Of a DNA stretch of 19,876 bases, positions 1 to 10,500 are shown one piece after another (within the stretch, counting starts at the first letter, position 1; every line of letters starts with the position of its first letter). The stretch is taken from assembly GCA_022385805.1 (NCBI GenBank), contig MU277747.1, positions 117,176 to 137,051 on the forward strand. The letters are read 5' to 3'. Made by a program: the position numbers and the translations under genes. The DNA comes from Pilatotrama ljubarskyi. Lineage: Eukaryota; Basidiomycota; Agaricomycetes; Polyporales; Polyporaceae. A model generated the notes under the pieces. That model saw nothing but the letters and a program-made list of their open reading frames with translations, was not told the DNA's origin and ran no database searches.

Positions 1-1015
1 GCGTCCTCGCGCCGGGGACAAATAGGTATCAACAAAGTGTTCATCTCATTGCTGCACGTCTCAAGCCTGCATTTAGGATCCAATCTTCATGAGATTTTGT
101 GTATACATACTACAAACCCGTATATACATTATGGCAAAGTTTCATGTCATACTATGCATTGTGTGTGGAGAAAAAAGGGATACAGTTGCAAAAATGGGCG
201 CTAAATACCGGCGTGCAATACTTTTGAGCGCCAGTGTACTGGCGGCGGAGGTGCTGTGGGTTTGTTCCTCTGTTCTAGAGTCCAGTGCAGGCCATATTCG
301 AAGCTTTTCCAGGACGGAACGTGGGCCAATGCACTTGCTGGACATCGTGGGCGAATTGCGGCACCATATTGTTGCATATGTGTTCGCCGCGTGCATGTAC
401 AGTCGCTGTCGAAGGAAAACAGCATCCGCCGACAGCTAGATTGTATGACGCCCAGCGAAGGGACTTGGGGACCTCCGCGAACTTCCGAGTCCTCTGCGTG
501 CATTTCGTGCCGACGATGTCCCATCCCCGCGCGACGTCCCGACGTAGAGAGGATGCCTGTCGTAGAACAGATGCCTGTCGCAGAACAGATGCCCGTCATT
601 ACACGGATGCCCCTGCGAGGGATGATTGCACCGTCAGCCATAGACGTCTCAAAGGGCCCTACAGCTGTCCAGCATCGCTTTATCCCTTTCAGCACTCTTT
701 GGTACATCCGGGCTTAGCTCCCATGCAGCCCTGTACGTTTTGGCTGCCATTGAGGGAGTGCAAGGGGCTGGATGGCTCCTTGCTGCTGCGGATGACAGCG
801 ACGATACGGGCGCCTCTGCAGGTCGCCTGCATTTCAGCTGTGATCAGCGCTGCAGCAGCCTCGGCACTCGAATCTCTATAGAATGACAGCCAATGCTGTG
901 TCCCCACTATTGTAGTCGGCCACGTTGTCCACAGATTCTACCAAGCAGGTGCTATTCATACGCTATACTCCAATGAACTGGACTCGCCCGCTCGCGAGTA
1001 CTGTATGATTATCAG
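1..1015. other. Unassigned stretch, no supported gene
   Basis: I find no convincing gene here. Several open frames overlap on both strands (for example around 201-881), but none shows a recognisable motif, and the longest ones run through an 18-bp tandem repeat and give low-complexity peptides. The end of this stretch may hold the 5' part of the coding-like patch that begins at 1016, because a possible splice acceptor (tatcag) sits at 1010-1015. An upstream exon could not be defined. Confidence 0.4.
551..618. repeat. 18-bp tandem repeat, about 3.5-4 diverging copies
   Basis: Units of the form GATGCCTGTCGTAGAACA follow one another at about 551, 569, 587 and 605. The first two are nearly identical and the later ones decay. 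In one + strand frame the repeat reads as a six-residue unit close to E-Q-M-P-V-(V/A), but there is no other support for that frame being translated. A small minisatellite is the simplest reading. Confidence 0.7.
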
Positions 1016-1440
1016 GAGTGCATCCTCGTCCTTGCTACCCTTGCTCTCCATCCTGCGCTTCGTCTCCCTGTGTGCATCCAGAGGAACATCATTGGTCCTC
1101 CACTGAAATCACTATGCGAGTGAGGCTGGCTGGCTCGGAACTCAAAACGGGAGCAGTGTCCTTGCTCGGCACTCAGATTGTTGCCCAACAATACCTTGTC
1201 CAAGCTGCACCACCGGCTGTCGTCCGTTGCCTTCCTCGATGTCCTGCTCGGCACACCGGACTCCGTGCTGACGCTCTTCCCGGACTACGTCGCCGAAGTC
1301 TTTGCACTCTGTGCAGAAACCCCGCTTCTCCTCCTCCACAGCCAAGCGGAACTGGATAGTCTCCGCGACCGCCGATACTTAGTAGGCGGTCTGGCGAGTA
1401 CCTGCAGGATGGCCCTGTGTGCCGCCTACACTGCTTGTAG
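1016..1440 (+). other. Coding-like patch of an unrecognised protein, probably partial
   Basis: Two segments (1016-1119 and 1177-1440) join across a 57-bp GT-AG intron (gtgagg at 1120, cactcag ending 1176) into about 122 uninterrupted codons. The product is Leu-rich and probably helical, including stretches such as LSSVAFLDVLLGTPDSVL and FPDYVAEVFALCAETPLLLL. A donor (gtatgt) follows at 1441, but downstream candidate exons (for example after the acceptors near 1552 and 1592) meet a stop codon or change frame. No start codon was found. I do not recognise the family. It could be a gene remnant, an exon pair of a degraded gene, or chance. The intron-sized gap with an in-phase join is the main support. 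Confidence 0.33.
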
Positions 1441-2665
1441 GTATGTGTCTGTGCGTTGCACCCCGTTGGGTGTTTACCATCGCCACTGCCGGACAAGCCT
1501 GCCCTCCTCCCGCGCCACCACGCATTCACATGCTCATGCCCATCTCCTGCAGTTCACCCTAGGCCTATGCTCCCTGCCCTTGTCCACCGCAGAAGGTGCC
1601 CGAGCGCGGCCTCAGGATCGGATGTGCACTAGATTACCATGCATGCTGCTGTACTGGGACCTCGTAAACCTGACAATGTGTGCCCTGGTTCTTCCTAGAT
1701 GCGTGTGCCGCAGGCGCCCCTGGGCAAAGTGTACGCTGTACATGGGGTCCTCTAAGTAGGACTCGCGGTTGATCCGATGTTGACGAGCGGCGCTCTCCGG
1801 GGTAGCGCCCGCCTCAACTCCGATGGCCGAAACTGTTTTTCTCTCTCTCTCTCTCTCTCTGTACGGCGTAGACAGCTGGTAGATATTCCACAGACGCCGT
1901 AGCGCGCGCTGTCGGTCCGGCGTGGCCTCACCCACGTGCTACGTGCGCTGTGTTCTCGCGCACGTCTGCGCGGTGTGCGCGACTCCGCTCAGCTGGGACT
2001 CCCTGCCTCTGGGCTGCATTTGGTCGGATTCACGCAGCCTCCTGTGGGTTTCACTTCGCCGCCAACGGTACTAGGTATAGTCTATGTGTGCGACTGCGTA
2101 AGCTACATGTTCTACGCAGCAAAGCCCCGCACAGCCAATACTGAGCTACTTTTCGCTTTACGCAGTGAATGTCCTGTGCAGCTCGTGCTTGTAGCGCGCA
2201 CTTCCGTCCCGCATCCGACGTGGTGCTCGAGCGTCGTCGATTCGATTGCATTGGCGTACGTGGAGAGTTTGACGACACGACATTGACCCTATGACGCCGA
2301 GGGAAGACGTTTGAAGTGTGTTCTCCCGAGCTGAAGTGTCTCAGATTGCCTGGGTTGTATATTCGCCATGAACCTGCTTGCAGCTCGTCAAGGTCTCTCG
2401 GCATATGTCTGTCACGAGTCTCATTATGGACCTCTGCCGGCATTGTGGGCTTTATTGCTACATGCGTTGAATATGAGGCCCGGGCCGCCATTGCAGGTAT
2501 GAGCCAACACCTGAAGAAACAGGATTGACGATCTCATAGCGGCGTGCCGCTGTAGCCACGCCGGTCTTGAGCTTTCGATGCTGCCGTGGAAGCTCATTTG
2601 TTAACCTTTTCCAAACCCTCTGCGCAGTGCGAATCCTGATACCGGCCGTAGGCGCCGTTGAGCAG
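1441..2665. other. Unassigned stretch before the oxidoreductase gene
   Basis: No gene can be supported. Open frames exist on both strands (1936-2286 +, 2051-2491 -), but they overlap each other, lack recognisable motifs and have no consistent splice sites. The only distinct feature is the (CT)10 microsatellite at 1841-1860, which creates an artificial Arg-Glu repeat in a minus-strand frame. The last few hundred bases presumably hold the promoter and 5' UTR of the gene starting at 2762. Confidence 0.4.
1841..1860. repeat. (CT)10 microsatellite
   Basis: Ten uninterrupted CT units follow a short T run. It lies in sequence with no supported gene. Confidence 0.95.
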
Positions 2666-2673
2666 TATATGAA
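2666..2673 (+). promoter_or_regulatory. Candidate TATA box of the MDR oxidoreductase
   Basis: TATATGAA lies 88 nt upstream of the ATG at 2762 on the same strand. The distance would suit a short 5' UTR. It is a motif match only. Confidence 0.35.
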
Positions 2674-2761
2674 GTGACCTGCGTCCTCTTGCTCCAGAGC
2701 CGTCGCGCTAACCCTGAATTCCACTGATCGAAAGCTACCTACACACACGAACATCGTTGCG

Positions 2762-4092
2762 ATGACGTCCATCCCACAGAAGACCCGCGAGTACCGTCTC
2801 CCCAAGGTAGTTGTGTCATTTGTCTTTAGACTTGCTCCGTCTGATGAGCATACCTTGGTAACAGGCCAACGGCTTCCAGGACCTGACCCTAACCGAAACG
2901 TCTCTCCCAAAACTCAAGGCTACCGAGGCGCTCGTCAAGGTTCACGCCGTCTCTCTGCAGTACCGCGACCTCCTCGTGGCCAAAGGCGAGTATCCCCTCG
3001 GTCAGAAGGAAAACCCCGTTCCGTGCTCGGACATGGCGGGCGAGGTCGTGGCGCTCGGCAACGACGTCAAGAGCTGGAAGGCTGGCGACCGCGTCTGTGC
3101 CAACTTCGCCACGGACCACGTCTTCGGCGACCTGACCAAGGAGATCCAAATGACGAGCATGGGTGCGCCCGCTGACGGCGTGCTGACCGAGTACAAGATT
3201 GTGCCGGCGCATGCGCTCGTGGGCATCCCCGACCATCTCTCGTATGAGGAGGCCTCGACGCTTCCGTGAGCAGGACCCTCTCATTCGTGGTGGCATGGCT
3301 GACTCGTCTCCGCACAGTTGCGCGGCACTCACTGCATACAGCGCGCTTCGAGGGCCCATCCCGTTGAAGGGCGGCGACACCATCCTCGTCCAGGGCACGG
3401 GAGGCGTATCCATTTTCGCTCTCCAGTTCGCAGTGGCTTCAGGCGCCATCGGCATCGCGACCTCTTCCTCCGACGAGAAACTCGAGGTCGCCAAGAGGCT
3501 CGGGGCGGCGTACATGATTAACTACAAGAAGACGCCGGACTGGGACGTCATGAAGATCGTGAGTGGTGCCTTTGTACCTGTTCGCAGATCGGGGCTGAAT
3601 TTCTGGCGCTCTTCCTCCACTAGACAAATGGCAGGGGCGTCGACTACATCGTAGAGGTAGGCGGCCCCGGCACAATCATGAAGTCCGTGAACGCCGTCCG
3701 CTACGGCGGAACGGTCAGCGTCATTGGCCACATCGAGATGGCACGTATCCAAGACTGTTCAGGTTCATGTCGCTCACTTCTCGCTCATTCCTGCAGGAAG
3801 CCGACGTGAGTGACTTGCCATTGAAGGTCCTCGGCAGGGCGATCATCCTGCGCGGCATCCTGATCGGCTCTCGCCAGGAGTACGTCCTGTTTCCCATGCT
3901 TCGAGCGCGATCCGTACAGATGCTAACGGAATGGATGGCAGGTTTGAGAACATGAACCGCTTCGTTGCCGCGGCGGAGCTTCATCCAGTAGTCGATAAGG
4001 TGTTCAGCTTCGAGGATGCGCGCATGGCGTACGAGTACCAGCAGAGCCAGCAGCATGTCGGCAAGGTCGTCATCAAGGTCTCAAAGGATTGA
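2762..4092 (+). CDS. Zinc-independent alcohol dehydrogenase / quinone oxidoreductase-like protein (MDR7-type)
   Basis: Six exons: 2762-2806, 2865-3265, 3318-3558, 3624-3740, 3797-3879, 3942-4092. Together they are 1038 nt, 345 aa, normal for the medium-chain dehydrogenase/reductase superfamily. An N-terminal GroES-like half (VKVHAVSLQYRDLL, then DMAGEVVALGNDV and GDRV near residues 70-95) is followed by the nucleotide-binding half with GTGGVSIFALQFA and TSSSDEKLEVAKRLGA. Later come GRGVDYIVEVGGPGT and the C-terminal HVGKVVIKV. The pattern matches the MDR7 group, which lacks the catalytic and structural zinc ligands of classical ADH; the expected activity is NAD(P)H-dependent reduction of a carbonyl or enone, probably cytosolic. 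The true substrate is unknown. Intron 4 is odd: either a GC-AG intron (3741-3796) or a GT-AG intron shifted by 4 nt (3745-3800); both keep the frame and differ by two residues. The gene is convergent with the ABC transporter. Confidence 0.93.
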
Positions 4093-4530
4093 ACCCTACT
4101 CCTGTACGCTAGCCGCTACTGCTCGATGTCAGTCGAGTAACATAGTCGCTAGTATCTACCGTAATCCCGGCCTGTGTAGAATATGCACCGTTCGCTTGCA
4201 TTCCACCTGCATCTCTTGGCGTTTCAAGGGCCCGCGCTGGACGGTGGAGCTTCGAGAAAGAGAGGTGCCTCTCGGCGTAGCCCCGTCATCCAGCACAATC
4301 CCAGTCAGTCCGAAGACGAGGCGCACTGGTGAGATCTAAAGCTCGCGTAGAACCTGAACGCATAACAATCCAACAGTGTCCGCAGTGGCGCATAGTGTAG
4401 GAAGGAAGAGCAGACACTAGCCTCTACAGTGCTCATACGCTGGTGGGAGTGATAGCAACGAGGAATTGTCCTGTTCTCTTGCTAGGCTCGAAAATACAAG
4501 CCGTTCCTGGTACTTTTATCTCTCATCGCT
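4093..4530. other. Convergent intergenic region
   Basis: This 438-bp stretch separates the stop codons of the oxidoreductase (+) and the transporter (-). It should hold both 3' UTRs and polyadenylation sites. I see no supported gene, and no clear shared terminator signal. Confidence 0.6.
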
Positions 4531-7500
4531 CTATGATGATGACGCGCCCATCGCCATCTCATATAGCTTCTCCCTATCACCGCTCTCGTCCACAAGCGCA
4601 CGGAGCATACCCTTCTCATTCTTGAGCAGCTCGCTAGGCTTGCCGAACTCGACCTGAGCGTGGAAGGGAATGTGAGCCTCTCTGCCTCCGGGCGAATGGT
4701 TGCATGGCTACTCACGATCCGTCCAGCGTCCAGAACCATCTGTGGAGGAGGTCGCTCAGCCACACTTCGCAGGATTGACAGCAGGCTGACACTCACAATC
4801 TTGTCTGCGTCCATAATAGTTTGCAGACGATGGGCGACCGTCAAGAGAGTCACGTCCTTGCCGAGCTCAGTGCGGAGGGATGTTTGAATGATCGAGTCCG
4901 TCTCATAGTCTACCAACCCATGTCAAAGATGCACAGGGAATTGAAGCATGGATGTACCTATTGCAGATGTCGCTAGGCAGAGTCGTCATTCATGCGTTCA
5001 CTTGAGGGGACTCGATACAACACACCTTCGTCCAGGATCAGCAGCTTGCTCCGTCTCACGATGGCGCGCGCCAACGCGAGGATCTGCCGCTGTCCGACAG
5101 ACAGATTTGCGCCTCCTCCGGCAATCTCAGTGTCCAGGGTGATTCGCGACTGGTCGTTCTCGTCCTGCAGGTTGAACAAGCCCGCAGAGCGCAGAGCGTC
5201 GTTAAGCACGGCGTCGTCATGCTCCGAGAACGGATCCAGGTTTTGACGGAGGGTGCCACTGAGCAGCTCAGGCTGCAGCAAGTCAGCACACCGAATACTC
5301 ACGACAGGGGAGGAGAAAGTCACTCACTACTTGAGGTATGATTGTAATGTTGGAGCGGAGCGCATCAAGATTGATCTTCTCGGTCTCCAACCCGTCGTAT
5401 CGAACGTGTCCTTCAGTGAGTATGCATCGGAGCAACGCAAGGGTGAGGGAGCTCTGCGTCACGATAGCATTCAGCTATGCTCTCTGCGTGTTGTACAAGT
5501 GTCGCTTACCTTCCCACTCCCGGTTCGTCCGACGATACCGACCCGCTCGCCTGACGCCACCTCGAAGGTCACGTCATGTAAGACCTTCGGCCCCTCCTAC
5601 GAAGGCGATCAGCATTGCCAGATGCGACCGGAGGTCAGTGAGACGACCCACCGGAGAGTAACGAGCTGATAGCTTGTCGACCTCGAGGTGACCGCTCGCT
5701 GGCCAATACGCCGGCGGCACGCCCTCAGGGGTCGGTTTGGGCTCCTGCTCGATTAGCAGATACTGCTGGATCCGTTCCAAGCTAGGAAAGATATGAGCAC
5801 CGCCAGGAATACTCATATGCGTGTACTCGCGAACCTATTGCCTGTAAGCGAAGGTGTGAGATAGGTGGATCAACTGGATTGCCGGTGCAACTCACCCGAG
5901 ATCTCGAAGTCGTTGAAGACCCTGATCGCTTGGAAGATCACACCGCTGAAGGCCGCTACGCGGGTGCACCGAGGTTCAGACACACCTGTTGCACTGAACA
6001 GACTGCGCACTCACCAGCCATGTTGAGCGAGAAACCGGCATCGGATGCGCTTAGCCGAGCTGCATATGTGAGGTACAGAGCGAGGCTCGTCGCGAAGAGC
6101 GTCCCTATGAAGTCAATCCGTGCAGAGAGCCATCTAGGATATCACGAGTGAGTACGGAACGTGGGGAGCAGAGGAATGATACGTACCTGTTCAGGTTCTC
6201 GTGAGTGACAGCTACACGAGAATATCTGTCGATTCGACTATACGCCTCCGCCTTGAAGGCCTCTTCAGCGCCATATGCCCGTACCGAAGCTGCAGGCGCT
6301 TTGTGAGATGGAAGGCAACGGCGGTGTAGATCTGCACTCACTGATCCCCCCGACAGCTGCGCCGAAGTGACTCAAGACCGGTGCCTTGTAGTTGCTCATC
6401 TCTCGCTTGACAGACAATTGAGCACGCATGAACACATGTCCGCACAATCCTCCAGCGATGGCGACCATGGCGGCGGGTATGATGAAGATCGGCGAGAAGA
6501 GAACAACAGCCAGCATCTTGAGGAGCATGAAGATGGAGACCTCGACCAGGAGCTCAGCCGTCCTGGCAAAGCGGGTATCCACTGGCGGAGGAGTCAGCTA
6601 TTGACCATACGCAATGCAAAACGTCCCAGCTTACGGGTCTGGATGTCCACAGTGCACCGAGCAATTATCCGTGCTGTGGGTGTCTTGTCCAGCCATCTGG
6701 GCAGCACGTCAGACCTGTCACCGAAAGACGACTTACTTGACTTACCGCAGCGTCGTACCGAGTACTGAAGTTACAAGCTCTTTATGGACAATTCTTGCTG
6801 CTCTGACGCTACCAAACACGTAGTAGAAGACGCAGAATGCGGCCGCGGCCATGCCTGCGGCGACCAAGGCGGTATATACGGTTAGGTAACTGGACGGTGT
6901 CAGCTCGAACGAGTGCAGGACAGTCAGATTCACTCACTGCCCGACCGAGACTTCCTCCGGAGGGTGCGTTTCATACTGTGCCGCCCAATAGCCAAGATAC
7001 CATGTCTGCAACATCTGCTCAAACGAGACTGCATGGGTGCAAGTAGTATCTAGCGACATACCTGGAAATTGCTGATGACGTGTCGCACGATATGGCCAGA
7101 CATGTAGATCAGCCAGAAGAGGACGGGCCGCTTAGACATATTCGCCAGATAAAGGCTCACTAGTCAAGTTCTCAGTTGATAGCACCCACGCATGAAGGGG
7201 CTAAGAGGGATACTTACGCGCCGACCAGCCGACATGTCCATCCTCGACCTCCTCTGCGACAACGAGCTTCCCTGCATTCTGCTTTGCTGCAGCCTCTTCC
7301 GGCTTCTCGGGATCGACCTCGTCCTCAGCCTTCTCAACTTCCTTCTGTTCTTCCTTGATTACCTGCAAGAGGTCCGAGTCTCGTTCAAGGGCGCTTGCGA
7401 GGGTCCCTTGGCTGAGAATCCGGCCGTCCGAGCCCATGTCGACGACAAAATCGGCAACAGGGCTAACCAAAGCGACGTTGTGCGTCTGAAATCACGAGCT

Positions 7501-10500
7501 CAGTCCACTCTTCGAATGGGATAGGCAGAAAGAGGGACATACCACCAGAATGATGGTGCGTCCTTGAAGAAGTTCTCCCTTGAAGCATTTCTCGACGATC
7601 CACTTGGAGGTATGCACGTCAAGTGCTGCAAGGATCTGCAATGCAGCCGGACGTCAGCACGTCTCCTGGGACGATTAGCAGGCATATCACCCACGTCGTC
7701 GAGGAGTAGAATCTCAGCGCTCGAGTACACAGCCCGAGCCAGGGTGATCCGGGCCTAGCACAGTCAGACCTGTCTCACACGTAATCACTATGCTTTACCT
7801 TTTGTCCACCACTGTTCGTGCCTGGTGAGCGGGAAAGCCTAAATACTGTGGGCTAGTCTCACCTGAGCGTGATTCCCTTTTCGCCGACTTCGGTCTGGTC
7901 GCCAGCATCGAACAGGCTGAGGTCGCGCTTGAGCGCACACTGATGTAGGACTTTTCGGAGTGAGGGGTGGTGAGCATCCGGGAGAAGCCTACGCTAGCCG
8001 AATCACATACCCTTGTTATACCGCACTTCGTCGTAAGGTGCACCGAACAGGATGTTGTTCTACGTGCCGTGTCAGTAAGACAACTGCATCCGCAGACGTG
8101 AAGGATAACATACCCTAATCGTCTCGTTCTGCACCCAAGACTCCTGCGCAGCGTACGCGATACCTCTTTCTCTCGGAAGACTGACGAACGAGTCAGGATC
8201 GGCGGGAATGTAGTGCATTTCCCCTGATCGCAATTGCTGGTCAGCTCAGTCCGTTTTCTGTAAACCCACGCAGCTTACCAAGTAACGCCATGAGCAGAGA
8301 GGTCTTCCCGGCACCTGTCGGGCCAACAATCATGTTGATCTTGCCTCGCTGGAAGATCACCTCGTCGTCTATGTGGAGGACGAACGCTCTTTTACGTGTT
8401 CCCCCTGGGGTTTGGGACGGCAATGCCTCCTTCGACCAAGTGAACGACGCGTGCCGAATCCCGATGACTTCTTTCCGCTCCTCAGATACCTCGGTGGGGA
8501 AGATCTCGGCGTGTCCACGCTCCGCGTCTTGGTCGTACTTGTCAATGAGCTCGGTCTGTAATATGATCAGCGACACCTTATTGAATGGACGAGGAATTGC
8601 TGACGTTTCGCAGGAAATCGGCGATACGCTCCAGTGAGACCTTAGCTAGAGGGCATGAGCGAGCGATCAGTTCGCGTTTCGCGTGACTGAGATGGGAGCA
8701 GACCTTGTATCAACTGAGGGATGATAAAGAAGGACGCGTGAAGATCGATGCGGAGCATGTCGAATACTGCGGTGTATTCAGGAGAGGCGAGCTACGCATG
8801 TTCTCAGATTACTCACCCGACATGGCAGAGAAGACGCGAGACGCTACACGACTGTCAGTCGGATTGCATGCCTGGAGGTACAGTACACACCTGTCAATTC
8901 CTGTTTCATGATGACAGTCTACGAGGGCGGATGTCAATGACTGCTCGGATCGAAGATAGATTGGCCTCACATATGTGAAGAATGTTGTCAACATGATCAG
9001 GATCGGAAGCATATAGCTGATATTACGGATATCAGGATTACGGGGCCGTACCCCAGCAGACGAGAGCACGTACTTGCAAAGGTTGATCGAGAGAGAAAGC
9101 AGCTTGTTCTTGCGCACCCACACGAGCTCTTCCTCGCGCTTCTTGTCGAGCTGAGCAGCAATACGAGGCTCCCAGCCGAACAGCTTGATCATGCGAATGA
9201 CATTCATCACTGCCGGCAGACACACATTGCATTAGTGGTTCTCGGACGATACTGAACGCTGCATGGCTTACTCTCCGTGACCGTTTGGACCCGGGCGTCG
9301 GTCTGAAGGTTTAGTAGGTCAGCAACTACGCACCGATGGCTAATGTGAGACGTACACGCTTCATCTTCTCTCGCTGCGACCCCTGGATGTGCTTGGTGAT
9401 ATACCCCGGCAGCGGGAGCGTGATGAGCATCGTCGCAAGTCCAACCAGGGCGCTAGATGTGTGCGGCGTTCTTTCAGTGAGCTGATGAAGGCGGACGTTC
9501 TCTTATCAGCAATGACATACCTCCATCCGAGAATTTGGTAGAGGAAGATCATACACAGGATCACCTGGAACGGTGACTCCACCGCTGAGCACGGATACGT
9601 GAGATACATGCTCGATGGCGGGAGTGGACCACGCACAGACGAACACCGCAAACATCCCAATATTCTCCAAGCTGCTCAAGTCGCTCGAAACGAGGTTGTT
9701 GATCCTCCCAACAAGATGTTTGTTCGCTCCTGTCTTCGACTCAGGCATTTCTGAAGGCGCGGGCGTCGCCGCTGGTGGCGCTGTGGATCCACTCTCGGAG
9801 GCCGACTTCTCCTTACCCTTGCCCTTGATCGAGCTGGTCGCGCTGGGAGGCACGGCCGTGCTCGAACTCGCGGTCGCGGAGTGTGCTACATCTCCCGTAT
9901 CGTTCTCCCCGCTTTCAAGCGATTGCGCGCCTTCTATGCCGTTCTGCGATGCGTTGTCAGGGGTGACAACCGCGGTGCTGACGCTACTGGGTGTCGCAGT
10001 GGACGAGTCCGACGTGTCCGCCTTCATACGAACGCGAAGCGCGTGTTCGAAGACGAGCTCGGTGATGACGGCTTGAATACGGATGCTCAGTCGCGACTGC
10101 ATGCCTCGGTCAGTACCATTTCGGAAAATGCAGGTGGAGAGGCTTACTTGGTAGTACATGAACCAGAGGTCAGATAGATCCTTGAAGATCCTTCCGAAGA
10201 AGAATAGAGCAATCCAGAACCAAGGCCGGATGTGGACCTCTTCCCTTCCGGATTCAAGATATCTATAAGACGAATGTCTATCAGGACGAGCTACGGCAAG
10301 TGGTCGTGGTGGAAGAGCTTTACTTGAGAAGCTGGTTGATGCTGATCGGAGCTGCGAAGGCGGCAGCAACCTGGGAGTTGTCAGAATTGCGCTCCTACGC
10401 TCACCGGTGAAGGCAACTCACCGCGGTGATGGACATCGCAGCCAGATTGCAGACCTCCACTCCTACAAGAACAGTTATTGTGTGCATGCGAAGCGATGAG

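Noticed and set aside
201..881. Three overlapping open frames of 150-200 codons on both strands
   Set aside because: They overlap each other, run through a tandem repeat, have no domain motif and no consistent codon preference. They are most likely by-products of GC-rich sequence.
1612..1935. Minus-strand frame with an Arg-Glu repeat
   Set aside because: The repeat is simply the (CT)10 microsatellite translated; nothing else supports a gene.
2889..3515. Long minus-strand frame opposite the oxidoreductase
   Set aside because: It is the antisense shadow of exons 2 and 3, whose sense strand gives a complete, recognisable MDR protein.
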